Part shown: piece by piece, positions 53,323 to 62,123 of the stretch
Numbering within the stretch: position 1 is the stretch's first letter
Layout of the letters: each line of letters starts with the position of its first letter
Source: Brevundimonas poindexterae
GTDB taxonomy: Bacteria > Pseudomonadota > Alphaproteobacteria > Caulobacterales > Caulobacteraceae
DNA length: 64,000 nucleotides
Assembly (NCBI RefSeq): GCF_020524625.1
Contig: NZ_JAIVLL010000001.1
Location: 124,001 to 188,000, forward strand
Direction: 5' to 3'
The notes under the pieces: model-generated
Told to the model about the DNA's origin: nothing
The model's input: the letters and a program-made list of their open reading frames with translations, nothing else
Databases searched by the model: none
Translations under genes and position numbers: made by a program

Positions 53323-54053
53323 GGCAGGTCGCGCCAGCCCTCGCGCGTCAGGGCCTGAAGCGGCCGCAGGCGGGCCTTGTAGTCCATCTTGGCCGAGCCC
53401 TGGATCCAGTAGCCCAGATAGACGAAGGGCAGGGCCTGATCGCGGGCCTGCATGAGATGATCCAGAATGGCGAACTGGCCGAGGCTGCGCCGCGCGAGCT
53501 GGGGATCGAAGAAGCTGTAGACCATCGACAGGCCGTCCGAGAGCATGTCGGTCAGCACCACCCCGACCAGATCGCCGGGCCCGGCACCCTGGGACGGCAG
53601 GCGATATTCGATCAGATGGGTGCGCACGGCCGTGTCCTCGACCATGGCGACATAGTCGTCCCATCCCATGTCGCTCATGCCGCCGCCCGCGTGGCGCGCC
53701 AGCAGATAGCGCCGCAGCAGGTCGAACTGCTCCATCGTCGCTTCGGCCTCGACCTGGGCGCGGACCAGATCGGCGTTGCGCTGAAGCACACGCTTCTGCG
53801 AGCGGGAAGGAGAGAAGCCGCAGACAGGCACCCGCACCGAGACACAGGCGTCGCAGCCCTCGCAGGCGGGGCGATAGGCGATGTTCTGGCTGCGCCGGAA
53901 GCCGGCCTGGGTAAGCTCGTCATTGACCCAGGCGCCGTCGCTGAACGGCAGATTGGCAAACACCTTGCGCTCGATCCGGCCCGGCAGATAGGGGCAGGGC
54001 GCCATGGCGGTCAGGTAGAAGCGCAGCTGCCGGGAAGGCACATGGCGGGTCAT
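53319..54053 (-). CDS. bpt: Bpt, N-degron leucyl/arginyl-transferase family
   Basis: A 244-residue tRNA-protein transferase. Family marks are LRFYLTAMAPCPYLPGRIER at the N-terminus, the Cys cluster CEGCDACVSVRVPV, SFFDPQLARRSLGQFAILDH and LPFVYLGYWIQGSAKMDYKA. Bacterial Bpt transfers Leu from tRNA to proteins with N-terminal Asp or Glu, marking them for ClpS/ClpA. Both clpS and clpA are in this window, 45 kb away. ATG 54053 lies just after GGGGGGCGCGC; the longer frame upstream is not protein-like. Confidence 0.92.
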   Translation of the reverse strand: MTRHVPSRQLRFYLTAMAPCPYLPGRIERKVFANLPFSDGAWVNDELTQAGFRRSQNIAYRPACEGCDACVSVRVPVCGFSPSRSQKRVLQRNADLVRAQVEAEATMEQFDLLRRYLLARHAGGGMSDMGWDDYVAMVEDTAVRTHLIEYRLPSQGAGPGDLVGVVLTDMLSDGLSMVYSFFDPQLARRSLGQFAILDHLMQARDQALPFVYLGYWIQGSAKMDYKARLRPLQALTREGWRDLP

Positions 54054-54189
54054 GCGCGCCCCCCGCCGGGGTGCGGGCGCTTCCGGTCGTGGCGGGAGCC
54101 TTGAGCGCGCTTCATGGAGGGATGGGAGACCAGTCCGGCCTCTGGCGCAAGGCCCTTCGCGTGTCGCCTGCGAAGGGTTTGCGCCGACG

Positions 54190-55089
54190 TCACAGACTGG
54201 TGTCGCCCGGCAGGACCGGCGCCTCTCGCAGCAGGATGATCGAGATTCGGCGGTTGCCCGCCAGACTGGGATCATCGGGGTAGAGCGGCTCGGACCCGGC
54301 CTTGCCGTTCACCGAATAGATGCGATCCACATCGACACCGGCGCCTTCCAGAATCTGGCGGGCCGCATCGGCACGGCGGGCCGACAGGCTCCAGTCACCC
54401 GGCGCACTCGCCCGGTTGGACCCGGCGACCGAGCTGGTGTGGCCGGTGATCGAGATGCGATTGGGCAGGGCGGTGATGATCCTTGCCACGGCGCGCAGAA
54501 GGACCTGGGCACGGGCATTGGGCCGGGCCGAATTCTCCTCGAACATCGAGCGGCCTTCCTGATCGACGATCTGGATACGCAGGCCTTCGGGCGTCTGGTC
54601 GATGATCAGCTGTTTCGACAGCTCGGCCAGTTCGGGCATCGACTGCATAGCCTGTCGCAGCGATTCGGCGGCGCTGGCGAAGTCGGCGGCCTCGCGGCGG
54701 GCGATCTCTTCGCGCAGCTGGTTTTCGCTGGCGCCTGCCAGATTGCTGCTCTGGCCGGCCTCGTCGGGCGAATCGGGAGCCTCCGGGGCCATCTGGGTGA
54801 TGACCGACATGGAACCCGAGCTCTTGGAGCCGTCGTCGCCCAGCGATGTGCCGCCCAGAATGCCGCCGGAGCCCGAGGTGGTCGTCGAAATGCTGGCAGG
54901 GGCGAAGTATTCGGCGATGCCGCGCTTCTGCTCCGGATCGGTCGTATTGATCAGCCACATGAGCAGGAAGAAGGCCATCATGGCCGTCACGAAGTCGGCA
55001 TAGGCGACCTTCCAGGCGCCGCCGTGGTGGCCGTGTCCCGCGACCTTCTTGACCTTCTTGATGAGGATCGGACGATCGCTCAGGGACAT
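54190..55089 (-). CDS. motB: MotB, flagellar stator protein
   Basis: A 299-residue stator subunit. The single membrane helix contains the proton-carrying Asp32 in YADFVTAMMAFFLLMWLINT. A long Ser/Gly-rich linker with a helix (LREEIARREAADFASAAESL) leads to the OmpA-type peptidoglycan-binding domain (NRISITGHTSSVAGSNRASA). motA is not adjacent, which is common in the Caulobacterales. ATG 55089 follows GAGG. Together with the CtrA-linked transglycosylase it indicates a flagellate. Confidence 0.93.
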   Translation of the reverse strand: MSLSDRPILIKKVKKVAGHGHHGGAWKVAYADFVTAMMAFFLLMWLINTTDPEQKRGIAEYFAPASISTTTSGSGGILGGTSLGDDGSKSSGSMSVITQMAPEAPDSPDEAGQSSNLAGASENQLREEIARREAADFASAAESLRQAMQSMPELAELSKQLIIDQTPEGLRIQIVDQEGRSMFEENSARPNARAQVLLRAVARIITALPNRISITGHTSSVAGSNRASAPGDWSLSARRADAARQILEGAGVDVDRIYSVNGKAGSEPLYPDDPSLAGNRRISIILLREAPVLPGDTSL

Positions 55090-55192
55090 GGGCACCTCGC
55101 TTCAGTGTCGGCATGTTTCGGAGATCAAGGTTAAGGCGACGTTTCCCGAAGCGGCGGCTTGTGCGCAGGGAGGCGGACGCTAAGGTCGCGCC

Positions 55193-55699
55193 GTGACCGA
55201 CAACTCCCATTCCGATCCCGACGGGGCCGAGGCCCGCGCCTATCGCCGCGCCATGTCGGCCTTCGCCACCGGCGTATGCGTGGTGACCGTCGACAGCGAG
55301 ACCGGACCGGTCGGCATGACCGTCAATTCCGTGACGTCTGTCTCGCTGGAGCCCCGGCTATTGCTGTGGTGTCTGGACGACCGGGCCGAGCGCGCGGCGG
55401 CCTTCATGGAAGGACGGCCGTTCTCCGTACATGTGCTGGGGGCCGGAGAGGCGGACTGGGCCGACCGGTTCAGCCGGCGTGACTATCGCCTGTCGGAGGA
55501 CGAGGTCGGACGGTCACGATCCGGATCGCCGATCCTGAAGGGTGGACTGGCGCGCTTCGACTGTGTGCTGCACGAGCAGATCGCCATGGGCGACCACCAG
55601 ATTCTGGTCGGGCGCGTGGCGCATTTCGAAGCGGAGGAGGGGGCCGGCCTGACTTTCTTCCGGGGGCAGTACGGTCGAATCCAGGAGCATGTGGAATGA
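55193..55699 (+). CDS. Flavin reductase family protein
   Basis: A 168-residue FMN-binding split-barrel protein. AYRRAMSAFATGVCVVTVDS, GMTVNSVTSVSLEPRLLLWC and FSVHVLGAGEADWADRFS match flavin reductases of the HpaC/NtaB type, which supply reduced flavin to monooxygenases or act alone. No partner oxygenase is adjacent. The start is GTG 55193. The next gene overlaps its stop by four bases. Confidence 0.88.
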   Translation: MTDNSHSDPDGAEARAYRRAMSAFATGVCVVTVDSETGPVGMTVNSVTSVSLEPRLLLWCLDDRAERAAAFMEGRPFSVHVLGAGEADWADRFSRRDYRLSEDEVGRSRSGSPILKGGLARFDCVLHEQIAMGDHQILVGRVAHFEAEEGAGLTFFRGQYGRIQEHVE

Positions 55700-56574
55700 A
55701 GATCGCCTTTTCGGGACTGGGCGTCATGGGCGCGCCGATGGCGGGCCATCTGGTCAAGGCCGGCCATGAGGTGACCGGACACAATCGCAGTCCGGAAAAG
55801 GCCCGGGCCTGGGCCTCGGCGAATGAGTCCCGCGCAGTCGGGTCGCTGGCAGACGTGTCGGGCGAGATCGAGGCCCTGATCCTGTGCGTGGGCAATGATG
55901 CGGATGTGCGCGAGGTTGTGGAGGCGGCTCTGCCGGGGATGCGCGTGGGCGCGGTGATCATCGACCACACCACCACCTCAGCCAAGGTCGCGCGCGAGAT
56001 GGCCGACCTGGCCGCTGCGCGGAACGTGGCCTTCCTGGATGCGCCGGTCTCGGGCGGACAGGCGGGGGCCGAAGCGGGGCAACTCAGCATCATGATCGGG
56101 GGCGAGGCCGAAGCGTTGGCGAAGGTCGAGCCCGTTCTGGCCGCCTATGCCAAGGCGATCCGGCACATGGGGCCGGCCGGCAGCGGCCAGCTGACCAAGA
56201 TGGCCAATCAGATCGCCATTGCCGGGGTGGTGCAGGGACTGGCCGAAGCCGTGCATTTCGCCCAGTCGGCCGGCCTGGATACGGACGCCGTGTACGAGGC
56301 GATCTCGAAGGGCGCCGCCCAGAGCTGGCAGATGGACAATCGCTGGAAGACCGCAGCGGCCGGACAATTCGACTTCGGCTTTGCCGTGGACTGGATGCGC
56401 AAGGATCTCGGACTCGTGCTGGAGGAGGCCCGTGACAACGGCAGCCATCTTGCGCTGACCGCCCTTGTCGATCAGTTCTATTCCGAGGTTCAGGCCATGG
56501 GGGGATCGCGATGGGACACGTCGAGCCTGGCAGCACGCCTGCAGTCGCGCGCCCGAAAAAGCGGCGACGCCTGA
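55696..56574 (+). CDS. Beta-hydroxyacid dehydrogenase family (3-HIBADH-like)
   Basis: A 292-residue NAD(P)-dependent oxidoreductase. It has FSGLGVMGAPMAGHLVKAGH (Rossmann), IDHTTTSAKVAREMADLAAA (substrate region), APVSGGQAGAEAGQLSIMIG and the catalytic Lys in GQLTKMANQIAIAGVVQGLA. It is a paralogue of the dehydrogenase at 62968, but its specificity (3-hydroxyisobutyrate, glyoxylate, tartronate semialdehyde) cannot be told from sequence. Its end overlaps the following membrane-protein frame by 64 bases. Confidence 0.87.
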   Translation: MKIAFSGLGVMGAPMAGHLVKAGHEVTGHNRSPEKARAWASANESRAVGSLADVSGEIEALILCVGNDADVREVVEAALPGMRVGAVIIDHTTTSAKVAREMADLAAARNVAFLDAPVSGGQAGAEAGQLSIMIGGEAEALAKVEPVLAAYAKAIRHMGPAGSGQLTKMANQIAIAGVVQGLAEAVHFAQSAGLDTDAVYEAISKGAAQSWQMDNRWKTAAAGQFDFGFAVDWMRKDLGLVLEEARDNGSHLALTALVDQFYSEVQAMGGSRWDTSSLAARLQSRARKSGDA

Positions 56575-57122
56575 CAACGATCTGGCGTGAGGGCGATGCG
56601 AGTCATCCGGCCTGGGCGCTGTGGTGGAAGCTGAAGCGCCATTTCAGCCTGTTTTCGGCGCCGGCCAGCTGGTTCGGCACGCCGGGGTCGTGGACCTATT
56701 TTGGCAATGACTTCGTGACAGGGCTGCGGCGGAATGACTCCACCCAGGCGGCCTTCGACCTGCTGGATGCGGCGCCCCACCTGTTCCAGCCGGTTCACGA
56801 TCTGGCGGCACTGAACCTGAAGCGCCATCAGGAAATGTTCCAGTTCATCGCCCTGCTGTACATCACCGTGCCGCTGACGATCGTGCTGGGCCTTGCCGAT
56901 CTGATGCCGCAGGGTGTGATCGCCCTGTTCATGGACAACCAGAGACTGGTCCTGTACCTGACGGCGACCCTCGTTCTGGGGGCGGGGATCTATCTGGTTG
57001 GTCTGTGGCGCGCGCGGCAGCTGATGTCGGTGCTGGAGCTGTGGCGGATCGAGCGGGGCGTCCCGCCGGCTCCGCCGCTCAAAGGTCCAGAAACACCACC
57101 TCGCCCGACTGCATCTGTTTGA
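56511..57122 (+). CDS. Hypothetical membrane protein with two TM segments
   Basis: A 203-residue protein without a recognised family. Two hydrophobic segments occur near residues 118-138 (FIALLYITVPLTIVLGLADL) and 149-169 (LVLYLTATLVLGAGIYLVGL). The N-terminus is soluble with Trp-rich sequence (WALWWKLKRHFSLFSAPASW). The assigned ATG lies 64 bases inside the previous gene, and no later in-frame ATG, GTG or TTG precedes the conserved-looking part. Its 3' end overlaps the convergent carbonic anhydrase gene by 44 bases. Confidence 0.6.
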   Translation: MGHVEPGSTPAVARPKKRRRLTTIWREGDASHPAWALWWKLKRHFSLFSAPASWFGTPGSWTYFGNDFVTGLRRNDSTQAAFDLLDAAPHLFQPVHDLAALNLKRHQEMFQFIALLYITVPLTIVLGLADLMPQGVIALFMDNQRLVLYLTATLVLGAGIYLVGLWRARQLMSVLELWRIERGVPPAPPLKGPETPPRPTASV

Positions 57123-57807
57123 CGGCGGCGACGATGCGCAGGGTGCCGGCCTCCAGGGCGTCGGCGAGCGAGGCGTCGGCGATCTTGAGCTTTTCGGCGA
57201 CCCGACGGGCATTCTCCTCAACCGCACGCACGGCGACATCGGCGGCGTCCGAGCGGCGGGCATCCAGCACGGCCGGGATGATCGGCACGATCATCTCTTC
57301 CAGCGAGGGGTCGAGCGGGACCACCCCGTCGACGATGGCTTCGGCGGCCGCGACCGCCCCGCAGCCCGTATGGCCCATGACCACGACGAGCGGGCATTTC
57401 AGGTGTTTGACCGCATAGACGATCGAGGCCAGGCCCCGGCGATCGACCGTATTACCGGCAACGCGGATTGAAAACAGGCGGCCAAAGCCCTGATTGAACA
57501 GGATTGTTGGTGGTGTCCGGCTGTCCGCGCAGCCCACGATGGTGGCGATCGGGTTCTGGCCCTGCTGGAGGGGATCAAGGTCGCCGACCTTGACGTGGCC
57601 CAGGTTGTTTTCACCGCGCAGGAAGGCCTCATTGCCGGCCCTGAGCTCGGCCAGGGCTTCGTCCGGCGTCGGACGCGGGGGAGTAGGCGGCACAACGGGC
57701 TCAGGTGTCGGTTCAACCGGCCGTTCAAGCGTGGTGGTCTCGCCCGGCACATCGCCAAGGACCGTCACGGCGCGCGGCGCCTTCTTCCCAAAGCCAAAAA
57801 AGCCCAT
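57079..57807 (-). CDS. Beta-class carbonic anhydrase
   Basis: A 242-residue zinc enzyme interconverting CO2 and bicarbonate. The Zn site is visible as Cys and Asp/Arg in ATIVGCADSRTPPTILFNQG and His/Cys in VVMGHTGCGAVAAAEAIVDG. The first 50 residues are a Pro-rich extension (RPVEPTPEPVVPPTPPRP) ahead of the usual start DEALAELRAGNEAFLRGE. No clear signal peptide is seen. ATG 57807 follows GGGGGG. It is convergent with the membrane-protein gene. Confidence 0.92.
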   Translation of the reverse strand: MGFFGFGKKAPRAVTVLGDVPGETTTLERPVEPTPEPVVPPTPPRPTPDEALAELRAGNEAFLRGENNLGHVKVGDLDPLQQGQNPIATIVGCADSRTPPTILFNQGFGRLFSIRVAGNTVDRRGLASIVYAVKHLKCPLVVVMGHTGCGAVAAAEAIVDGVVPLDPSLEEMIVPIIPAVLDARRSDAADVAVRAVEENARRVAEKLKIADASLADALEAGTLRIVAAVKQMQSGEVVFLDL

Positions 57808-57909
57808 GTACCCCCCGGAAGCACGAACGACAGGCACCCCTGCGCCTGACGCCTGAATGGTTAACAGCGTTCGGCGTAAATCCGGTGACAGTGCGTCGCT
57901 GTCAAGCGG

Positions 57910-58914
57910 TCAGCGATTGAGCCATTCGGCGACGCGGGGCGCGAAATAGGTGAGGACGCCACTGCAGCCCGCGCGCTTGAAGGCACCGAGGCTTTCGAGG
58001 ACGGCGCGTTCCTCGTCCAGCCAGCCGGCGTCGATGGCGCCTTGCATCATCGCGTACTCGCCCGACACCTGATAGGCGAAGACCGGCACCGAGAAGGTCT
58101 GACGAACACGCTGGATTATATCGAGATACAGGGTGCCGGGCTTGACCATGACGGCATCCGCACCTTCGGCGATATCCATAGCCACCTCGCGCAGGGCCTC
58201 GTCGGAATTGGCATGGTCCATCTGATAGGTGCGCTTGTCGCCGATCAGGGCGCGCGCCGAGCCGACGGCATCGCGATAGGGGCCGTAGAAGGCCGAGGCA
58301 TATTTGGCGGCATAGGACAGGATCAGGGTGTCCTGATAGCCATTGGCCTCCAGCGCCTCGCGGATGGCCTGAACGCGTCCGTCCATCATATCGGAGGGGG
58401 CAACGACATCGGCACCGGCATGGGCATGGATGAAGGCCTGTTCGGCCAGCCGGTCGAGTGAGGCGTCGTTGACGATCCGCCCGTCCTCGACCACGCCATC
58501 GTGGCCGTGGTCGGTGTAGCAGTCGAGCGCCACATCGGTGATGACGCCGATCTCGGGCACGGTAGCCTTGATCGCGCGCACCGTTTCGGGGACCAAACCG
58601 TCGGGATTGGTGGCCTCGGTGCCGACGGCATCCTTCAGCTGGTTGTCGATGTTGGGAAACAGGGCCACGGCGGGAATGCCCAGATCGCGCGCGCGGCGGG
58701 CGGCCTCGACCGCGGCGGCCGTCGACAGACGATCCACGCCCGGCAGGGTCGCAACCGGGACGCGGTCTTCCTTGCCGTCGTGCAGGATCAGCGGCCAGAC
58801 CAGATCGCCGGGCGTCAGGGTGGTTTCGGCCACCAGACGGCGTACCCAGGGCTGGCTGCGCAGGCGGCGACCGCGGGTCAGGGGAAAGCTGGCGGGAAAG
58901 ACGGAGCTGGACAT
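57910..58914 (-). CDS. hemB: HemB, delta-aminolevulinic acid dehydratase
   Basis: A 334-residue enzyme joining two 5-aminolevulinate molecules to porphobilinogen. The Schiff-base Lys is in AVMVKPGTLYLDIIQRVRQ and a second active-site Lys in ILSYAAKYASAFYGPYRDA. The metal region reads DVALDCYTDHGHDGVVEDG, so the three zinc-binding Cys of the CxCxxxxxxHGHCG type are reduced to one. This is the pattern of Mg(II)-type HemB. It is divergent from the acyl-CoA dehydrogenase gene. Confidence 0.96.
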   Translation of the reverse strand: MSSSVFPASFPLTRGRRLRSQPWVRRLVAETTLTPGDLVWPLILHDGKEDRVPVATLPGVDRLSTAAAVEAARRARDLGIPAVALFPNIDNQLKDAVGTEATNPDGLVPETVRAIKATVPEIGVITDVALDCYTDHGHDGVVEDGRIVNDASLDRLAEQAFIHAHAGADVVAPSDMMDGRVQAIREALEANGYQDTLILSYAAKYASAFYGPYRDAVGSARALIGDKRTYQMDHANSDEALREVAMDIAEGADAVMVKPGTLYLDIIQRVRQTFSVPVFAYQVSGEYAMMQGAIDAGWLDEERAVLESLGAFKRAGCSGVLTYFAPRVAEWLNR

Positions 58915-59024
58915 GGCGCCTCATACCGCCTGCGACGCTGCGGGCAAAGCGGGTGCGGCCGGTGGGGGTTCAGTTTGCGGCGCCATGCTCTAGAAGGCCT
59001 GCAACGAGACAAGAGAGGACCCCC

Positions 59025-60164
59025 ATGGATTTCGCCCTGACCGAAGACCAGCGCGCCATTCAGGACGCCGCCAGAGCCTTTGCCGAGGCCGAGCTGGCGC
59101 CGCACAGCGCCGAATGGGACGAGACCAAGCATTTCCCCGTGGACGTCATGCGGCAGGCTGCCGAAATGGGGTTCTGCGGGATCTACACCGGCGAGGAGCA
59201 TGGCGGCATGGCGCTGGGCCGGGTCGAATCGGCGGTGATCTTCGAGGAGCTGTCGCGGGGCGATGTCTCGACCGCCGCCTTCATCTCGATCCACAATATG
59301 GCGACCTGGATGATCGATAGCGTCGGCTCGGCCGAACTGCGCGCCCGCTATGTCCCGGCGCTGGTGACCATGGAGAAGATCGCCAGCTACTGCCTGACCG
59401 AGCCGGGCTCGGGCTCGGACGCGGCGGCGCTGCGCACCACGGCGGTGCGGGACGGCGACCACTATGTGTTGAACGGCTCCAAGGCCTTCATCTCGGGCGC
59501 GGGCACCAGCGACGTCTATGTGGTGATGGCGCGGACGGGGGCGGACGGCCCCAAGGGCATTTCGACCTTCGTGGTCGACAAGGACGCCCCGGGCCTCAGC
59601 TTTGGCGGGCAGGAGCGCAAGATGGGCTGGAACAGCCAGCCGACCGCCATCGTCCAGTTCGATGATTGCCGTGTGCCGGCCGAAAACCTGCTGGGGCAGG
59701 AAGGCCACGGCTTCCGCTATGCCATGATGGGGCTGGACGGGGGGCGGTTGAACATCGCCGCCTGTTCGCTGGGCGGGGCGCGACTGGCGCTGGAAACGGC
59801 GCAGGAGTACGTCGCCAGCCGAAAGCAGTTCGGCAAGCCGATCGGCGACTTCCAGAACACCCAGTTCAAGCTGGCCGATATGGCCACGCAGCTGGAGGCC
59901 GCGCGCCTGATGGTGCTGCGTGGTGCGTGGGCCATCGACACCAACCACCCGGAAAAGACCAAATGGTGCGCCATGGCCAAGCGACTGGCCACCGACGCCT
60001 GTTTCCAGATCGCCGACGAGGCCCTGCAACTGCATGGCGGCTATGGCTATCTGAAGGACTATCCGCTGGAGCGCATCGTGCGGGACCTGCGGGTGCACCG
60101 CATCCTGGAAGGCACCAATGAGATCATGCGCGTGATCACCGCGCGCGAAATGATGCGGCAGTGA
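59025..60164 (+). CDS. Acyl-CoA dehydrogenase, probably isobutyryl-CoA type
   Basis: A 379-residue flavoprotein. MDFALTEDQRAIQDAARAFA, the FAD-site segment CLTEPGSGSDAAALRTTAVR and a C-terminal catalytic base Glu in VHRILEGTNEIMRVITAREM are all present. Next is a 3-hydroxyisobutyryl-CoA hydrolase, and 3-hydroxyisobutyrate dehydrogenase lies 2.8 kb on, so isobutyryl-CoA from valine is the likely substrate; this rests on context. AAGAGAGGA before ATG 59025 supports the start. Confidence 0.88.
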   Translation: MDFALTEDQRAIQDAARAFAEAELAPHSAEWDETKHFPVDVMRQAAEMGFCGIYTGEEHGGMALGRVESAVIFEELSRGDVSTAAFISIHNMATWMIDSVGSAELRARYVPALVTMEKIASYCLTEPGSGSDAAALRTTAVRDGDHYVLNGSKAFISGAGTSDVYVVMARTGADGPKGISTFVVDKDAPGLSFGGQERKMGWNSQPTAIVQFDDCRVPAENLLGQEGHGFRYAMMGLDGGRLNIAACSLGGARLALETAQEYVASRKQFGKPIGDFQNTQFKLADMATQLEAARLMVLRGAWAIDTNHPEKTKWCAMAKRLATDACFQIADEALQLHGGYGYLKDYPLERIVRDLRVHRILEGTNEIMRVITAREMMRQ

Positions 60165-61234
60165 GCAAGGCCATGACCGACGAACCTGAAATCCTCGCGC
60201 GCATCCAGTCCGGTCTGGGCCGGATTACGCTGAACCGGCCCAAGGCCATCCATGCTCTGAACAAGGGGATGTGCGACGCCATGATCGCGGCGCTGCTGGC
60301 GTGGAAGGACGATCCGGCGGTGAAGTCCGTGCTGATCGACCATGCGGGCGAGCGCGGATTTTGTGCGGGGGGCGACATCCGCATGATCGCCAAGAGCGGG
60401 GCAGGGGATGCGTCGGAAGCCAAGGCCTTTTTCCACGCGGAATACCGGCTAAACCACCTGCTGTTCGAATATCCCAAGCCGGTGACGGCCCTGGTGGACG
60501 GCATCGTCATGGGCGGCGGCGTGGGCATTTCCGAGCCAGCCGAGGTGCGGATCGCCACCGAGCGGACGACCTATGCCATGCCAGAGACGGGCATAGGCCT
60601 GTTCCCCGATGTGGGCGGGGGCTGGTTCCTGCCGCGGCTGCCGGGATTTGTCGGGACCTGGCTGGCGCTGACCGGGGCGCGGCTGAAGGCGGCGGATACT
60701 GTGTTTCTGGGCATCCACACCCACTATCTGCCGACCGATGCGCTGGAGGCCTTTCGGGCCATTCTGGCGGCCGATCCGGCCCATCCGGCCGACGTCGCCG
60801 ACGGGCTGGAGGCCGACGCCGGGGAGCCGCCGATCGAGGCCCATCTGCCGGCCATCGAGCGGCTGTTCGGCCATGACACCCTGGAAGAGATTTTCGCGGC
60901 GCTGGAAGCCGACGGCTCGGACTGGGCCAACGCCCAACTGGCGATCCTGAAGACCAAGTCGCCCCAGTCGATGAAGGTCTCGCTGCGCCAGCTGCGCACG
61001 GGCGCCAAACTCGACAGCTTCGCCGACAATATGGCGATGGAGTACCGGCTGGGCGGGCGGGTCGTGCGGACCCACGACTTCCAGGAAGGCGTGCGGGCCG
61101 TGATCGTCGACAAGGACAATGCCCCGAAATGGTCGCCGGCCGACATTGAGGGCGTCACCGACCAGACACTGGACGCCCTGTTTGCGCCGCTGCCCGCCGA
61201 TGAGGAATGGACGCCCCTGCCGCAACTGGCGTAA
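60161..61234 (+). CDS. 3-hydroxyisobutyryl-CoA hydrolase (crotonase fold)
   Basis: A 357-residue crotonase-superfamily enzyme. The start region ILARIQSGLGRITLNRPKAI, the oxyanion segment SVLIDHAGERGFCAGGDIRM and MGGGVGISEPAEVRIATE with PETGIGLFPDVGGGWFLPRL are typical of the HIBCH group, and the length exceeds that of ordinary enoyl-CoA hydratases. It releases 3-hydroxyisobutyrate in valine breakdown. GTG 60161 overlaps the preceding stop by four bases; ATG 60173 is the alternative start. Confidence 0.9.
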   Translation: MSKAMTDEPEILARIQSGLGRITLNRPKAIHALNKGMCDAMIAALLAWKDDPAVKSVLIDHAGERGFCAGGDIRMIAKSGAGDASEAKAFFHAEYRLNHLLFEYPKPVTALVDGIVMGGGVGISEPAEVRIATERTTYAMPETGIGLFPDVGGGWFLPRLPGFVGTWLALTGARLKAADTVFLGIHTHYLPTDALEAFRAILAADPAHPADVADGLEADAGEPPIEAHLPAIERLFGHDTLEEIFAALEADGSDWANAQLAILKTKSPQSMKVSLRQLRTGAKLDSFADNMAMEYRLGGRVVRTHDFQEGVRAVIVDKDNAPKWSPADIEGVTDQTLDALFAPLPADEEWTPLPQLA

Positions 61235-61270
61235 GCCTGCGACCGGGATACACACTGCGGGAGGATGGTC

Positions 61271-62065
61271 ATGCGCCGTCAACTGACACTGCTTGCTGCC
61301 ATGAGCGCTGGTCTGGTGGCCTCGGGCTGCATCATCATCGCCAATGACGGGGGCGGGCAGACAGTCATCACCCCGACCTCGCCGGCCACCGCGCGGGCCG
61401 ATACCCGCGTCGCCATCGCCCTTTCGGATCCGCGCCGTCCCGAAGAGGATCGCGCCCGGGATGCCCTGCGCATGCCCCTGCAGGTGCTGACCTTTGCCGG
61501 GATCAGCCCCGGCGACCACGTGGCCGACATCCGCCCGGAGGAAGGCTATTTCACCCGTCTGTTCGCCCCGGCTGTGGGCGATGAAGGCCGGGTCTATGCC
61601 TTTGTGCCGACCCGGACGGCTGAGCGCGAAAAGCCCTATGCCGATGCGCTGGCGGCGACCTATGGCAATGTGGTGCCGGTCGTCGGCCTGCTGGACGAGA
61701 TGCGCTTCGATACCCCGCTGGACGTGGTGTTCATGAGCCAGGAATATCACGACTTCCATATCCCGGCGTTCGGCGTGGACGTGGCCCGGATGAACCGCGC
61801 CGTCTATGACGCGCTGAAGCCCGGTGGCCTGTATGTGGTGATCGACCACTCAGGCCGGGCCGGGACGGGCAACAGCGAAGTGCAGACCCTGCACCGGATC
61901 GAGGGCGACTTCCTCAAGGCCGAGGTCGAGGCCGCGGGCTTTGTCTTCGAGGACTCCAGCCAGGCGCTGGCCAACCCCGACGATGACCGCACCCTCAGCG
62001 TGTTCGATGAGTCGATCCGCGGCGAGACCGACCAGTTCATCTACCGGTTCCGCAAGCCGGGCTGA
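61271..62065 (+). CDS. Lipoprotein with methyltransferase-like fold, copy A
   Basis: A 264-residue protein with a lipobox (VASGC, Cys20). The mature part is a Rossmann-like class I methyltransferase fold. The motif I region GDHVADIRPEEGYFTRLFAP is degenerate: the Gly-rich SAM loop (GxGxG) is replaced by RPEEGY. Later parts are family-like: ALKPGGLYVVIDHSGRAGTG, then VEAAGFVFEDSSQALANPDD. It would face the periplasm, where SAM is not known to be available. ATG 61271 follows GGGAGG; an in-frame ATG at 61265 overlaps that site. A paralogue follows directly. Confidence 0.8.
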   Translation: MRRQLTLLAAMSAGLVASGCIIIANDGGGQTVITPTSPATARADTRVAIALSDPRRPEEDRARDALRMPLQVLTFAGISPGDHVADIRPEEGYFTRLFAPAVGDEGRVYAFVPTRTAEREKPYADALAATYGNVVPVVGLLDEMRFDTPLDVVFMSQEYHDFHIPAFGVDVARMNRAVYDALKPGGLYVVIDHSGRAGTGNSEVQTLHRIEGDFLKAEVEAAGFVFEDSSQALANPDDDRTLSVFDESIRGETDQFIYRFRKPG

Positions 62066-62123
62066 CCGCCCTTCGACAAGCGGTTAAGCTTGCCCTCGCG
62101 CCATCCGGAGCGCGGGAGGAACG

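Noticed and set aside
55128..55142. CtrA site upstream of motB
   Set aside because: Only one TTAA half-site; the second half reads TTTC.
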